Source of the DNA: an uncultured Spartobacteria bacterium
Lineage (GTDB): Bacteria > Verrucomicrobiota > Verrucomicrobiia > Chthoniobacterales > Chthoniobacteraceae
Direction: 5' to 3'
Assembly: GCA_903882875.1 (NCBI GenBank)
Contig: CAIRYQ010000075.1
Span: 1 to 45,771 of the forward strand
Length of the DNA stretch: 45,771 nucleotides
The notes beneath the pieces are model-generated. The model was given only the letters and a program-made list of their open reading frames with translations. It was not told the DNA's origin and made no database searches. Of the stretch, positions 16,252 through 25,897 are shown in pieces. Numbering within the stretch: the stretch's first letter is position 1; each line of letters begins with the position of its first letter. A program made the position numbers and the translations under genes.

Positions 16252-19035
16252 TCAGGGCGCCGGGGGCCGATACTCCGTGACCTTCCGCAGTGCGGCATTC
16301 AGCTCGTGGATCTGCCATGCCGATGTGACTCGCTCGCCGTTGAGGTCGGTGATGTAGAAGCTGTCAATGGCCGCGCCCTTTTCCGTGGTGATGCGCGCGG
16401 CGGCGATGAGAAATTTCGCGTCGCTCACCGCGCGGAGGATTTCGTAGAGCAGGCCGATGCGGTCGGGCGCGGAGATGTCCACGACGGTGTATTTCGGATT
16501 CATGTCCGGTGTGATCGTGATGCGGACGGGGAATTCGAGCGTGCGCTCCCACGATTGCGCGCGGCGCAGGCGCTTCGCGAGCAGCGGCGCAAAGTCGTGG
16601 CGTTCCACCATGAGCGCCTCGTCCAGCAGCTTCTTCACGCGTTGCATGTCGCGCACGTCCTCGACCGCATGGAAGCGCGGCGTCGTCACTCGGAAGATGT
16701 CGAGCACGAGCCCGTCGTGACGCGTGAAGATGTCCGCGCTGAGGATGCTCAGCTCGTTCGCCGCGAGTGCGCCGGAGATGCGCGCGAGGAGTTGGTGCCG
16801 GTCCCACGTGCAGACCCACAGTTCGCTGTGTCCGGCGTTCGGGTGCGGGATCCAGCGCACGACCGGTTCGAGCGTCCCCGCCTCGGCTTCGAAATGTTTT
16901 TCGAGAAATTCGCGGACGAGCTTCAGGTGGCCGACGATTTCCTCGGGCTTGTGAGTCTGGAAATAACGCTCGGGCAGGGACGCGAAATGGGCCTCGATCT
17001 CCAGCCCGAAATCCGCCGGCAATTTTTCCGCGACCGCGGCCTTCAGTTCCTGCCGCTCGACGCTACGCTGCCTGCGGAAGCCCTCGCTGTCCGCGAGGCA
17101 GCGCGACGCCTCGCGGTAGAGCTGCCACGAGAGCGATTCCGTCCAGCCGTTCCAGATTTTTTCGTCGCCCACGCCGAGCCCGTCTGCCGCGGTGAGGAGC
17201 ATGAGCGCGTCGAGGTTTTCCTGGTGACCCACGAGCGCGGCGAAGGACTCGATGGTCGCGGGATCCGAGAGGTCGCGCTGCCTTGCGGTGCGCGACATGA
17301 GGTCGTGGTTATCCACGAGAAAAATGAGGAGCCTGCGCTGTTCACCCGTGAGCTGGAGGCGGCGCGCGACTTTCTGCGCGTTGATCGTGCTCTCGATCGC
17401 GTGGTGGCGGACGTTCGCTGCCTTGCCCGTGTCATGCAAAAGAATCGAAAGATAGAGCACGTACGGATCCTCGAGCTTTTGAAAAAGTTCGCGGTAGCCC
17501 TGATGCCGAGGCTCCTCCGTGTCGAGCAGGCTGTCGAGCTTCTCCACGCAGACGAGCGTGTGCTCGTCCACCGTGTAGCGGTGGAAATATTCGTGCTGCA
17601 CGAGCGCCGTGAGGCTTCCGAATTCCGGCAGCCAGCGGCCGAGGAAATCCACGCGGTGCATCGCGTGCAGGATGTGGCCGACCTGCCCCTTGTGCCGCAG
17701 GATGCTCGCGAAAACCTCGCGGTTCACCTTCCGGTAGCGGAAGGTGTTGTCGAGATACTTCAGCCGCCGCCGCACGAGCTGCCGCAGCTCCGGGCTGATG
17801 CGCAGGCCGCGCAACTGCACATGCTGGAAAAGCCGCATCATGCGCGCGCTGTCCTCCTTGAAAATCTGACGGTCGCGGTAGCCGATCCGGTCGCCGCCCG
17901 CGACGAACCCGTCGAACTCCTCGCGCTTCGACTTTGCCCTCCGCACAAACGGGATGAACCGGAAAAATCCGCCCGGCTTTTTTTCCTCCACCGTCGGCAG
18001 CGCGAGGCGTTCGGAGACGAGTTCCGTGAGTTCGTAGATCGCGCGTGCGTGCCGGTAGTAGTCGCGCATGAGCGCCTCCGTCCGGCGCAGCACGTCGGGG
18101 AATTTCGCCTTGTACCCGAGACGGTCCGCGAGATACTTCTGGTTGCCGACGTGGATGAGATTCACATGCCGCCCCGTGAGGTAGTGCAGCTCCGTGCGGA
18201 GGCGGAAAATGAAATCGTACGCGCGATCCAGTTCGCGCTTCTCGGTCTCGTCGAGGTACTTTTTCTTCACCAGCTCGCCGGTCGTCCGCACGCGGTATTT
18301 GAAGTACGCCATCCAGAGCAAATTCTGAAAATCGCGCAGGCCGCCGCAGCCGTTCTTGATGTTCGGCTCCTGCATGTAAACGGATTGTCCGTATTTCGAG
18401 TGGCGCGAAGCCTGGTCCGCGACACGCGCGGCGAGGTAATCCTCCGTGTGCCCGTCCACGCAGGACTTCATGAACTTCTTTTGGAAATCCGCGAAGAGAT
18501 CTTTGTCGCCCCACAGCAGCCGGGCCTCGAGCATCGCGGTCTTCGACTGCATCTCCTTGTTCGCCTCGGCAATCGTCTCGCTAAGGTTCCGAGTCGAGTG
18601 CCCCGGCGTGAATTCGCACGCGAAAAGCAGGTTCAGCACATCCGTCACCACGGTCTCGACGCCCTCCGGCAGCTTCGTGCGTCCCGCGTGGAGAAAGCCG
18701 ATGTCAATGTCGCTCTTCGGATTCAGTTCGCGCCGTCCGTAGCCGCCGATCGCCATCAGCGTGAGCTTCGGCTGCCTGATGCCCTGCGAGCGTAGGCGCG
18801 TGACGGCGGCGTCCATGAGATGGCAGATGAAATCATCAATCGTATCCGCCCGCAGGTGGCCGGCCTCGATCCCGCCGGTCATGCTCCGGTGCCGGAGATC
18901 GAGCCACTTTTCCTCGACGCGGAGCGCCCTCCGGTACGCGGCCACACGGGCATCGAATGAGGCTTGCCCGTCCGCATCCAGGCGGGACTCGATCTCCGCG
19001 AGAACCTTCGCAAAACGTCGCATCGGTTTTTGCAA
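16252..19035 (-). CDS. glnD: [Protein-PII] uridylyltransferase/uridylyl-removing enzyme
   Basis: 927 residues, full length for GlnD, the nitrogen sensor that adds UMP to PII proteins when glutamine is low and removes it when glutamine is high. The nucleotidyltransferase motif is intact (GGYGRRELNPKSDIDIGFL, residues 97-115, with the metal-binding SDID). A family block containing NIKNGCGGLRDFQNLLW follows. The HD hydrolase domain has HDTGK near residue 530 and DNHDLMS further on. Two C-terminal ACT domains (about 700-920, for example VVDISAPDRIGLLYEILRAV) bind glutamine. It lies 14 bases after pgi and about 75 bases before purF, so the three are probably co-transcribed. No glnB or glnK is in the window. 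Confidence 0.96.
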   Translation of the reverse strand: MQKPMRRFAKVLAEIESRLDADGQASFDARVAAYRRALRVEEKWLDLRHRSMTGGIEAGHLRADTIDDFICHLMDAAVTRLRSQGIRQPKLTLMAIGGYGRRELNPKSDIDIGFLHAGRTKLPEGVETVVTDVLNLLFACEFTPGHSTRNLSETIAEANKEMQSKTAMLEARLLWGDKDLFADFQKKFMKSCVDGHTEDYLAARVADQASRHSKYGQSVYMQEPNIKNGCGGLRDFQNLLWMAYFKYRVRTTGELVKKKYLDETEKRELDRAYDFIFRLRTELHYLTGRHVNLIHVGNQKYLADRLGYKAKFPDVLRRTEALMRDYYRHARAIYELTELVSERLALPTVEEKKPGGFFRFIPFVRRAKSKREEFDGFVAGGDRIGYRDRQIFKEDSARMMRLFQHVQLRGLRISPELRQLVRRRLKYLDNTFRYRKVNREVFASILRHKGQVGHILHAMHRVDFLGRWLPEFGSLTALVQHEYFHRYTVDEHTLVCVEKLDSLLDTEEPRHQGYRELFQKLEDPYVLYLSILLHDTGKAANVRHHAIESTINAQKVARRLQLTGEQRRLLIFLVDNHDLMSRTARQRDLSDPATIESFAALVGHQENLDALMLLTAADGLGVGDEKIWNGWTESLSWQLYREASRCLADSEGFRRQRSVERQELKAAVAEKLPADFGLEIEAHFASLPERYFQTHKPEEIVGHLKLVREFLEKHFEAEAGTLEPVVRWIPHPNAGHSELWVCTWDRHQLLARISGALAANELSILSADIFTRHDGLVLDIFRVTTPRFHAVEDVRDMQRVKKLLDEALMVERHDFAPLLAKRLRRAQSWERTLEFPVRITITPDMNPKYTVVDISAPDRIGLLYEILRAVSDAKFLIAAARITTEKGAAIDSFYITDLNGERVTSAWQIHELNAALRKVTEYRPPAP

Positions 19036-19049
19036 AATGTGCGTGCCCG

Positions 19050-20594
19050 TTACGCGAGCGAAAACGTCCGCTGCGCCGGCGATCCTGCCGTGCCGCTCAC
19101 CTGCGCGTCATTCGCGGCGAGATGCGTGAGCGCGTGAAACACGGCCTCCGGATCCGCGCCTGCGGCCTGCGCGATCTGCTCCGCGGTCCTCGGCTCCTTG
19201 CTCAGTGTCGCGCGCACCTTGAGCTGGAGAGCGAGCACGGTGGCCGCGGCCTTTTTGCCCGCCTCCACGCCCGGCTGGTGATACGCGTTGACGTTCACCA
19301 GTGTCGCGTAGAATCCCACCGCGCGGTCGTAGAGCGCGATGAGCGCACCGACTGTCTGCGGCGTCACCTCGGGAATGCTGATCGTGACGCTGTCGCGCCC
19401 GCTCTCAAACAGCGCCTCGCGCGTGCCGCGCAGGAAGCCCTGCAAATAATCCCCCGCAGTCACGCCCGGCTCCACCTCGATGCCCGCCGCCGCGCGCGCC
19501 TTGCGCACCTCGATGAATGTCGCGAAGAAATTGTTCACGCCGTCGCGGAGCTGCTGCACGTACGCGTGCTGATCGGTCGAGCCCTTGTTGCCATAAACCG
19601 CGATGCCTTGGTGAACTTCCCTGCCATCAAGATCGAGCTTCTTGCCGAGGCTCTCCATCACGAGCTGCTGGAGATACTTTGAGAAAAGCGCGAGCCGATC
19701 CTTGTACGGCAGCACGACCATGTCCTTCGCGCCCTTGCCGCCGCCGGCGAAATGCCAGCTCAGCGCGAGCATCATCGCGGGATTTTTCCGCGTCTCGGTG
19801 CCGCGCGTCCATTCGTCCATCAGCGATGCGCCTTCCAAAATCCCACCGACATCCAATCCCTGAAGCGCAAGCGGCAGCAGGCCCACCGCGCTCATCACCG
19901 AAGTGCGCCCGCCCACCCAGTCCCACATCGGGAAACGCGCGAGCCATTTTTTCTCAGTCGCGTACTTGTCGAGCGGTGAGCCCGCGCCCGTCACGGCGAC
20001 TGCGTGCGATGCGAAATCAATCCCCGCGCGCTTGTAGGCCGCCTCGGCCTCCAGCATCCCGTTGCGCGTCTCCGGCGTGCCGCCGCTCTTGGAAATGGTG
20101 ATGACCAGCGTGTGATCGAGCCGGTGTTCGAGCGTCGCGAGCGTGCGGTCAATTCCGTCCGGGTCCGTGTTGTCGAAAAAGTGCAGCCGCATCCGGTCAT
20201 CGGGCGTCCCGAGTGCATCCGCGACGAATTGCGGCCCGAGCGCCGAGCCTCCGATGCCGATCACGAGCACATCGGAAAAATTCCCGCCCTGATGCGTCCG
20301 CAGCGCAAACTCCCTGATGTTCGCATAGCACGTCACGATCTCCTCGCGCAGTTCGTCGTTTGGCGCGATCTCGGGCGTGCGCAGCCAGTAGTGGCCGACC
20401 ATCCGGTTTTCGTCGGGATTGGCGATGGCACCCTTTTCCAGCTCCGCCATCGCCGCGAACGCCTTCTGCGCCGCGGGCTCCATGCCGGCGAGCCATGCGT
20501 CGTCAAACCGCATCCGGCTCACATCGAGCGACACGCCGAGGTCCCCGTCTGCGATGTAAGACTGCTGAAATTTTCCCCAGAGCGAATTGGACAT
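19050..20594 (-). CDS. pgi: Glucose-6-phosphate isomerase with a C-terminal helical extension
   Basis: 514 residues. Pgi interconverts glucose-6-phosphate and fructose-6-phosphate. Signature segments are present: [27 protein letters not shown], the phosphate loop [28 protein letters not shown] and [14 protein letters not shown], followed by [15 protein letters not shown]. After about residue 450 there is a tail of some 60 residues ([20 protein letters not shown], then a helix with FHALTHLA) that reads like a small winged-helix unit. I believe similar tails occur in cyanobacterial-type Pgi. The ATG at 20594 is well placed, and it is the first gene of the minus-strand unit, divergent from the L,D-transpeptidase. 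Confidence 0.94.
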   Translation of the reverse strand: MSNSLWGKFQQSYIADGDLGVSLDVSRMRFDDAWLAGMEPAAQKAFAAMAELEKGAIANPDENRMVGHYWLRTPEIAPNDELREEIVTCYANIREFALRTHQGGNFSDVLVIGIGGSALGPQFVADALGTPDDRMRLHFFDNTDPDGIDRTLATLEHRLDHTLVITISKSGGTPETRNGMLEAEAAYKRAGIDFASHAVAVTGAGSPLDKYATEKKWLARFPMWDWVGGRTSVMSAVGLLPLALQGLDVGGILEGASLMDEWTRGTETRKNPAMMLALSWHFAGGGKGAKDMVVLPYKDRLALFSKYLQQLVMESLGKKLDLDGREVHQGIAVYGNKGSTDQHAYVQQLRDGVNNFFATFIEVRKARAAAGIEVEPGVTAGDYLQGFLRGTREALFESGRDSVTISIPEVTPQTVGALIALYDRAVGFYATLVNVNAYHQPGVEAGKKAAATVLALQLKVRATLSKEPRTAEQIAQAAGADPEAVFHALTHLAANDAQVSGTAGSPAQRTFSLA

Positions 20595-20711
20595 AAGAGG
20601 GCGAATGAAGCGTCCCCAGCCTGCGCACGCAAGCTTCGCAGTGATTGCCCGCGGCGCATTCTTTTCGCCGTCGGTCGTTTGAGTTTCGGTGTCGGCTCCG
20701 CGCAGACGCGC

Positions 20712-20739
20712 TTGACGCCGCGCCCTTCCGCTCTATATG
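20712..20739 (+). promoter_or_regulatory. Sigma-70-like promoter for the L,D-transpeptidase gene
   Basis: TTGACG at 20712-20717 and TATATG at 20734-20739, separated by 16 bases. The start codon follows at 20757, giving a short leader. It sits in the 162-base gap between divergent pgi and the L,D-transpeptidase gene. Sequence match only. Confidence 0.45.
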
Positions 20740-20756
20740 CCCCGCGCTCCGTCTCC

Positions 20757-21365
20757 ATGAAGCTCGTTTCATTTGCCATCGCACTCACCACGCTGCTCGC
20801 GGGATGCGCCACCGATCCGCGCCTGAGCAGCGACACCGTCTATCTCGGCGGGCGCCGCGTCGCGAGCGGCCGCAGCGCCGGCGAGGAAAAACGCATGAAC
20901 TACGACAACGTGTCGTACTGGGACGGCGACCACGCGACCGGCTCGCCGCGCATCGCGATCAAGCTAAGCGAACAGAAGGCCTATTTTTACAAGGGCGACC
21001 AGCTCGTCGGCATCTCGATCATCTCCACCGGGCGCGAGGGATTCGGCACTCCGTCGGGCAGTTTCAAAATCCAGCAAAAGGACAGGGACCACGTCTCATC
21101 GCGCTTCGGCGACTACGTGAGCGCGGCCACGGGCGAGGTGATCAGGAAGGACATTGATCGCGACAAGGATCCCATGCCGAAAGGCGCGAAATACGACGGG
21201 GCGAAGATGCCGTTTTTCATGCGCGTGAACGGCGGCGTGGGCATGCACGAGGGCTTCCTGCCCGGCTATCCTGCGTCGCACGGCTGCATCCGCATGCCCG
21301 GCTTCATGGCCGAGTCGTTCTTCAACAACGTCAGCGTCGGCACGCCCGTGAGCATCTCGCCGTGA
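20757..21365 (+). CDS. L,D-transpeptidase (YkuD) lipoprotein
   Basis: 202 residues from the ATG at 20757; the open frame further upstream is antisense to pgi and is not used. MKLVSFAIALTTLLAGCATD is a lipoprotein signal with lipobox LAGC, so Cys17 would be acylated and the protein membrane-anchored. A YkuD domain follows (about 60-200): IAIKLSEQKAYFYKGDQLVG, TPSGSFKI, and the catalytic histidine segment GMHEGFLPGYPASHGCIRMP with the active-site SHGC at 174-177. Such enzymes form 3-3 peptidoglycan crosslinks or attach proteins to the wall. The stop overlaps the start of the rhodanese gene (GTGA), so the two are coupled. Confidence 0.93.
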   Translation: MKLVSFAIALTTLLAGCATDPRLSSDTVYLGGRRVASGRSAGEEKRMNYDNVSYWDGDHATGSPRIAIKLSEQKAYFYKGDQLVGISIISTGREGFGTPSGSFKIQQKDRDHVSSRFGDYVSAATGEVIRKDIDRDKDPMPKGAKYDGAKMPFFMRVNGGVGMHEGFLPGYPASHGCIRMPGFMAESFFNNVSVGTPVSISP

Positions 21366-21697
21366 GCCACGCAGTCCCGGAAATCTCGGTCAGCGAAGCT
21401 GCGAAATTGCTCGCCGGAAAAAATCCGCCGCGTCTCGTGGACGTGCGCGAGCAGGACGAATGGGACGCCGCAAAAATCCCAGGCGCCGAACTGCTCCCGC
21501 TCTCGCAGTGGCCCGCGGTCGCGCTGCAAAAGCTCACCGACCGATCGCAGTCGCTCCTCATCCAGTGCCACCACGGAGCGCGTTCCGCGCGCGCCGCCGC
21601 GTGGCTGATTCAGCAGGGCTTCACCGACGTGACCAATCTCGCCGGCGGAATTGATGCGTGGTCCGAGGAAGTGGACGCATCGGTGCCGCGCTACTGA
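21362..21697 (+). CDS. Rhodanese-domain sulfurtransferase
   Basis: 111 residues, a single rhodanese domain with little else. The first motif, PRLVDVREQDEWDAAKIPGA (residues 23-42), precedes the active-site loop CHHGAR (Cys69), and GGIDAW lies near the C-terminus. Rhodaneses carry a persulfide on the loop cysteine and pass sulfur to acceptors such as cyanide, thioredoxin or biosynthetic enzymes; the acceptor here is not evident. There is no signal peptide, so it is cytoplasmic, unlike its upstream partner. The GTG start at 21362 overlaps the L,D-transpeptidase stop. Confidence 0.92.
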   Translation: MSHAVPEISVSEAAKLLAGKNPPRLVDVREQDEWDAAKIPGAELLPLSQWPAVALQKLTDRSQSLLIQCHHGARSARAAAWLIQQGFTDVTNLAGGIDAWSEEVDASVPRY

Positions 21698-21925
21698 CGG
21701 CAGCCGCACGCCGCGCGCCGGCGAGTGATTCAAAATGCACTGGCAGTTTGAGCCGCCGCCGTTCTCCGCATCCTTGCGTTGAAAATGAATTTTCGGTGGA
21801 TGCCCGTGTTCAGAGATGGCATGATGAAGGGGCAAAGAACACCCGGCAGGGCGGATTGCTCATTTTGCTCGCCACCGATGCCCGATTTTTACCCAGCAAT
21901 GCACGAACACCCACTGACAGACCGG

Positions 21926-24406
21926 ATGAATCCCTCCGATTCAAAACGAAGCCGCCCGCCGATCCTGCGGGGAACTGCCGCGTGTCTTGCGGGCTCGGTG
22001 CTGGCGTGGCTTTCCCCCGCAGGGATCGCCGCCGACGCGGTGAAGCTGGATGCGAAGGTGGCGGCCTACCTCGATGCGAATTGCGTGAACTGCCACGATG
22101 GCTCGTCGGACAAGACGGATTTCCGGATTGATAAGCTGTCCGCGAAAGTGGGGATCGAGGACACGCCGCAGTGGCTCGAAATGATGGAGCGGATCAATTC
22201 CGGCGAGATGCCGCCGAAGAAGGCGAAACATCATCCGGCTGCTGATGAGAGCGCGAGTGTGGTGGCGTGGATTTCCGCACGGATGAAGGAAGGCGAGGCG
22301 GCGCGCATGGCGGCGCGCGGGCGCGTGTCCTACAACCGCCTCACGCGCGACGAGTATGTGAACACGGTGCGCGATCTGATCGGCGTGCAGTACGACGCGA
22401 AGGATCCCGGCGCACTTCTCGATGATCCGGAGTGGCACGGCTTCGAGCGCATCGGCTCGGTGCTCACGCTCTCGCCGTCGAACATCGAAAAATATCTCGG
22501 CGCCGCGGAGACGATTCTCGCGGAGGCGTACCCGCCCGCGCCGCCGCCGCTGCGGAAAGGGCAGAAGCCGCCGGAGCCGTTTGGCGGCACGAAGCGCGCG
22601 ATTTTGGAGACCCAGGTGCCCGAGCGTCACCGCGAGCGGCTGCGCGAACTCGGGGTGCTGGACAAGGTGCGCTACGAAATGTGGCCGGGAGACAATTTCC
22701 GCTATTCGAATTTGCAGGATCCGCTGCCGGAGTCGGGCATCTACGAGATCAGCTACACGCTCAGCGGGCTGAAGCCGGAGAAGGGGCTCGCGCCGCGGAT
22801 CAAGGTGTATGAGGCGAAGCTGGATCGCGTGCTGTTCGAGCAGGACATCATCGCCCCGGAGGACAAGCCGACCACGGTCACTTTCCGCGCGCATTTGCCG
22901 AAGGGCAGGCCGACGATCGAGGTGTACAACGACGTGCCGGGGCCGTCGAATCTGCCGCGCTCGGGCCGTCACGGCGACGTGCCTTTCATCAGCACAAAAA
23001 TGGGCCGCATTCCCTGGCAGTTGAAGCTCACCGACGAGGAGGGCAAGCCGCGGTATCCGTTTTTGATTATGGATTCGATCACATGGCGCGGGCCGATCAT
23101 CACGGACGAGGAACTGGCGCGACGCGTGGCCTACATGCCGACCGAGGAGGGGAACATGGAGCAGGTGCGCGAATGCTTCGGGCGGCTGGCGCGGCGTGCA
23201 TTCCGCCGCCCGGTTTCGGCGGAGGAGGTGGATGCGTTTGTGGGCATCGTGAAATCCGAACTCGAGGCGAAGGAAAAATTTCCCGACGCGGTGAAGGCCG
23301 GGCTGCTGGCGATCCTCTGCTCGAAGAGTTTCATTTTCATCACCGAGGGCGACGAAAGCGCGAATCGCGACACGCTGAACGACTGGGAAATCGCCTCGCG
23401 CCTCTCGTATTTCCTGTGGAGCACGATGCCGGACGACGAGCTTTTCTCGCTCGCGGAAAAAGGGAAGCTCCGCGACAAGGAGGAACTGCGGCGGCAGTTC
23501 GCGCGCATGATCACCGATCCGCGTGCGGCGCGGTTCAGCGATTCGTTTGCGACTCAATGGCTGCGGCTGCGGAAGGTGGGGATGTTCCCGCCGGACAAGA
23601 AGCTTTTCCCCGACTACGACAAGCATCTCGAGGGAAGTATGATTGAGGAGTCGAAGGCGTTCTTCCGGGAGGTGCTGAACGGCGGGCTGACGCTGCGCGA
23701 ATTTCTGAACTCCGACTGGAGCATGATGAATTCGCGCCTCGCGGAATTCTACGGGCTGCCGGCTGCGGGCATGGCGGGCGACGAATTCCAGCGCGTGTCA
23801 CTTCCGGTGGAAAGCAAGCGCGGCGGCCTCCTCACGCAGGCGGCGATCCTTTCGCTCACGTCCGACGGCACGCGGCACCGCCCGGTGCATCGCGGCGTGT
23901 GGCTGAGCGAGGCGATCTTCGGCAAGACGCCGCCGCCTCCGCCCGCGAATGTCGAGCCCATCGCGACGAATCCCGTGGACGCGCCCAAGGCGACGCTGCG
24001 GATGAAACTCGAGGCGCACATTCACGACGCGAGCTGCGCCGCGTGCCACGCGAAGATCGATCCGCTCGGGCTCGCATTTGAAAATTACGACGCCATCGGG
24101 CGCTGGCGCACCGAGGAGGTCACCGACGGCACCGGTGAGAACCCGAAGGTGAACCCCTCCGGCAAACTTCCTGATGGCCGCGAATACGCGAATGCCGATG
24201 ATTTCAAGAGGCTGCTCCTCAGCAGCCTCGATTCATTCAACGCCGCATTCATCGAGAAGCTCGCGACCTACGGCCTGCGCCGCAGCGTGTCCTTCAGCGA
24301 CCGCGACGATTTGGCCGTGATCGCAAAGGCAAGCAAGGCGAAGGACTGCCGCATGCGCGATCTCATGGAGGCTTTCGTGTGCTCGGAGCTTTTCCAGAAG
24401 CGGTGA
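21926..24406 (+). CDS. Planctomycete-type cytochrome c protein (PSCyt1-PSD3-PSD5-PSD4-PSCyt3-PSD2), copy 1
   Basis: 826 residues from the ATG at 21926; the frame opens at 21779 but the extra codons look non-coding. A signal/anchor segment lies at about residues 15-36. Haem motif CVNCH is at 53-57 (PSCyt1). DUF1587 follows (YNRLTRDEYVNTVRDLIGV), then an inserted beta-sandwich (about 215-345) resembling a carbohydrate-binding module, DUF1595 (RLARRAFRRPVSAEEVDAF), DUF1592 (DWEIASRLSYFLWSTMPDDE), DUF1588 with a second haem motif CAACH at 704-708, and DUF1585 at the C-terminus. It should be an exported dihaem protein. The electron partner and substrate are unknown for the whole family. A DUF1552 gene follows, the usual pairing in this superphylum. 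Confidence 0.9.
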   Translation: MNPSDSKRSRPPILRGTAACLAGSVLAWLSPAGIAADAVKLDAKVAAYLDANCVNCHDGSSDKTDFRIDKLSAKVGIEDTPQWLEMMERINSGEMPPKKAKHHPAADESASVVAWISARMKEGEAARMAARGRVSYNRLTRDEYVNTVRDLIGVQYDAKDPGALLDDPEWHGFERIGSVLTLSPSNIEKYLGAAETILAEAYPPAPPPLRKGQKPPEPFGGTKRAILETQVPERHRERLRELGVLDKVRYEMWPGDNFRYSNLQDPLPESGIYEISYTLSGLKPEKGLAPRIKVYEAKLDRVLFEQDIIAPEDKPTTVTFRAHLPKGRPTIEVYNDVPGPSNLPRSGRHGDVPFISTKMGRIPWQLKLTDEEGKPRYPFLIMDSITWRGPIITDEELARRVAYMPTEEGNMEQVRECFGRLARRAFRRPVSAEEVDAFVGIVKSELEAKEKFPDAVKAGLLAILCSKSFIFITEGDESANRDTLNDWEIASRLSYFLWSTMPDDELFSLAEKGKLRDKEELRRQFARMITDPRAARFSDSFATQWLRLRKVGMFPPDKKLFPDYDKHLEGSMIEESKAFFREVLNGGLTLREFLNSDWSMMNSRLAEFYGLPAAGMAGDEFQRVSLPVESKRGGLLTQAAILSLTSDGTRHRPVHRGVWLSEAIFGKTPPPPPANVEPIATNPVDAPKATLRMKLEAHIHDASCAACHAKIDPLGLAFENYDAIGRWRTEEVTDGTGENPKVNPSGKLPDGREYANADDFKRLLLSSLDSFNAAFIEKLATYGLRRSVSFSDRDDLAVIAKASKAKDCRMRDLMEAFVCSELFQKR

Positions 24407-24422
24407 GCGTTTCTCTCCAATG

Positions 24423-24486
24423 ATTTTCAGTCTCGCTCCTCAAGTAATCAGGCGCTATCCTGCCGGCAGAAAGCTGACCTGAAAAT
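24423..24486. repeat. Inverted repeat in the leader of the first DUF1552 gene
   Basis: ATTTTCAG (24423-24430) and CTGAAAAT (24479-24486) are perfect 8-base inverted copies separated by 48 bases. Between them is a 10-base palindrome, CTGCCGGCAG (24460-24469). The set begins just after the PSC stop and ends about 50 bases before the DUF1552 start. It could fold as an intercistronic mRNA structure or be a protein-binding site; there is no T run to suggest a terminator. Chance is not excluded. Confidence 0.3.
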
Positions 24487-24535
24487 TCTTTCGCCAAATT
24501 CAAAGCCGCACCTTTCACACCAAGACCAAAATACC

Positions 24536-25897
24536 ATGAGCAACCTCATCCTCAACCGCTGGCGCATGAGCCGCCGTCAGATGCTTCGCGGCATCGGCGC
24601 CACCATCGCCCTTCCATTGCTCGACTGCATGGCCGTGCTGCCTGCGCCGTCGAAGCCGAAGCGCAGCGTCTTTCTTTACATCCCGAACGGCGTGAACACG
24701 CTCACCTGGCAGATCGAAAAGGCGGGGCGCGATTTCCAGTTTTCGAAGCCGATGGAATCGCTTGAGCGGCATCGTGCGGATGTCACGCCGATCAGCGGCC
24801 TGCATCACCCGATGGTCATCGGCAAGCATCACAACTGCGAGCGCGTGTGGCTCACCGGCGCGAATGTCCCCGGCGACGGCGGCGCATTCCGCAACACGGT
24901 CTCCGCCGACCAGCTCATGGCCGACGTGCAGGGGCCGTCCACGCGCTTTTCCTCGCTCGAAATGGCCATCGAGGGTGTGTCGCTCGCGTGGTCGAAGGAC
25001 GGCATCCAGATCCCCGCGGAGCGGAACACGCAGCAGATTTTCAACATGCTCTTCGGCGTGGAAAAGGACAGCAAGGAGACCATCCGCCGCCGCCTCAGCC
25101 GCCGTGGCAGCATCCTCGATCTCGTCGCGGATGATGCGAAGCGCATGAACAAAAAAGTCGGCGGCGAGGACCGCTCGAAGCTCGACGAATACTTCACCGC
25201 CGTGCGCCAGGTCGAGGAGCGCACGCGCCGCGCCGACGAGTGGCTGAACGTCCCCAAGCCCGCAATTCCCTCCGAGGAGGCCGCGCGTCTCCAGCGCAAA
25301 CTGAGCATGGCCGAAGCCGGGGAATACTACCGCCTTTTCTACGACCTCATGGTCATGGCACTGCGCACGGATTCCACGCGCGTGATCACCTGCGGCATCG
25401 GCAGCGAGGGCAACACGAGCGGCATCCCCGAGATCGGCATCTCGCAGACGCGCCACGGCCTCTCGCATCACAACGGCGACCCCGAGCAGCTCCGCCGCCT
25501 CACGCAGACGGACACATTCCTCATCGATCAGCTCAGCTACTTCCTCGATCAGCTCAAGTCGCATTCGGAAGACGGACGCCCGCTCCTCGACACCACGCAG
25601 GTGCTCTGGGGCAGCGGCATGGCATACGGCCACAGCCACGGCAACGCGAACCTGCCCATGATCCTCGCGGGCGGTAAAGCGCTCGGCTACAAGCACGGCC
25701 AGCATGTGGATTTCAACCTGCCGAAGGTCACGAAATACGACGTGACGAATTCGCAGGAGCACTACCGCATCTGCTCGCGCCCAGTGGATGGTGACGCGCG
25801 CGTGAGCAACCTGCTTCTCACCATGCTCCAGCGCGTGGACGTGAAGGCGGAAAAATTTCAGGACAGCATCCGTCCGCTGACGGAGTTGGTCGCGTGA
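24536..25897 (+). CDS. DUF1552 protein with Tat-type signal, copy 1
   Basis: 453 residues. The N-terminus carries a twin-arginine-like signal ([19 protein letters not shown]). The body is DUF1552: [47 protein letters not shown], the [11 protein letters not shown] linker, then a conserved C-terminal half with [32 protein letters not shown] and [17 protein letters not shown]. The repeated histidines and acidic residues suggest a metal site, and the fold may be related to DUF1501/alkaline-phosphatase-like enzymes, but activity is unproven. It follows the PSC gene by 129 bases, the usual partnership. Its stop overlaps the next start, so the following protein is coupled. Confidence 0.88.
   Translation: MSNLILNRWRMSRRQMLRGIGATIALPLLDCMAVLPAPSKPKRSVFLYIPNGVNTLTWQIEKAGRDFQFSKPMESLERHRADVTPISGLHHPMVIGKHHNCERVWLTGANVPGDGGAFRNTVSADQLMADVQGPSTRFSSLEMAIEGVSLAWSKDGIQIPAERNTQQIFNMLFGVEKDSKETIRRRLSRRGSILDLVADDAKRMNKKVGGEDRSKLDEYFTAVRQVEERTRRADEWLNVPKPAIPSEEAARLQRKLSMAEAGEYYRLFYDLMVMALRTDSTRVITCGIGSEGNTSGIPEIGISQTRHGLSHHNGDPEQLRRLTQTDTFLIDQLSYFLDQLKSHSEDGRPLLDTTQVLWGSGMAYGHSHGNANLPMILAGGKALGYKHGQHVDFNLPKVTKYDVTNSQEHYRICSRPVDGDARVSNLLLTMLQRVDVKAEKFQDSIRPLTELVA

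Noticed and set aside
16178-16318. Longer purF start at 16318
   Set aside because: The added 47 residues overlap the glnD 3' end and do not resemble PurF; the GTG at 16177 places the catalytic Cys near the N-terminus as usual.
16225-18795. 856-codon plus-strand open frame opposite glnD
   Set aside because: It is a mirror frame kept open by high GC at third positions. It is rich in Arg/His/Glu with no domain motif, whereas glnD on the other strand has all family signatures.
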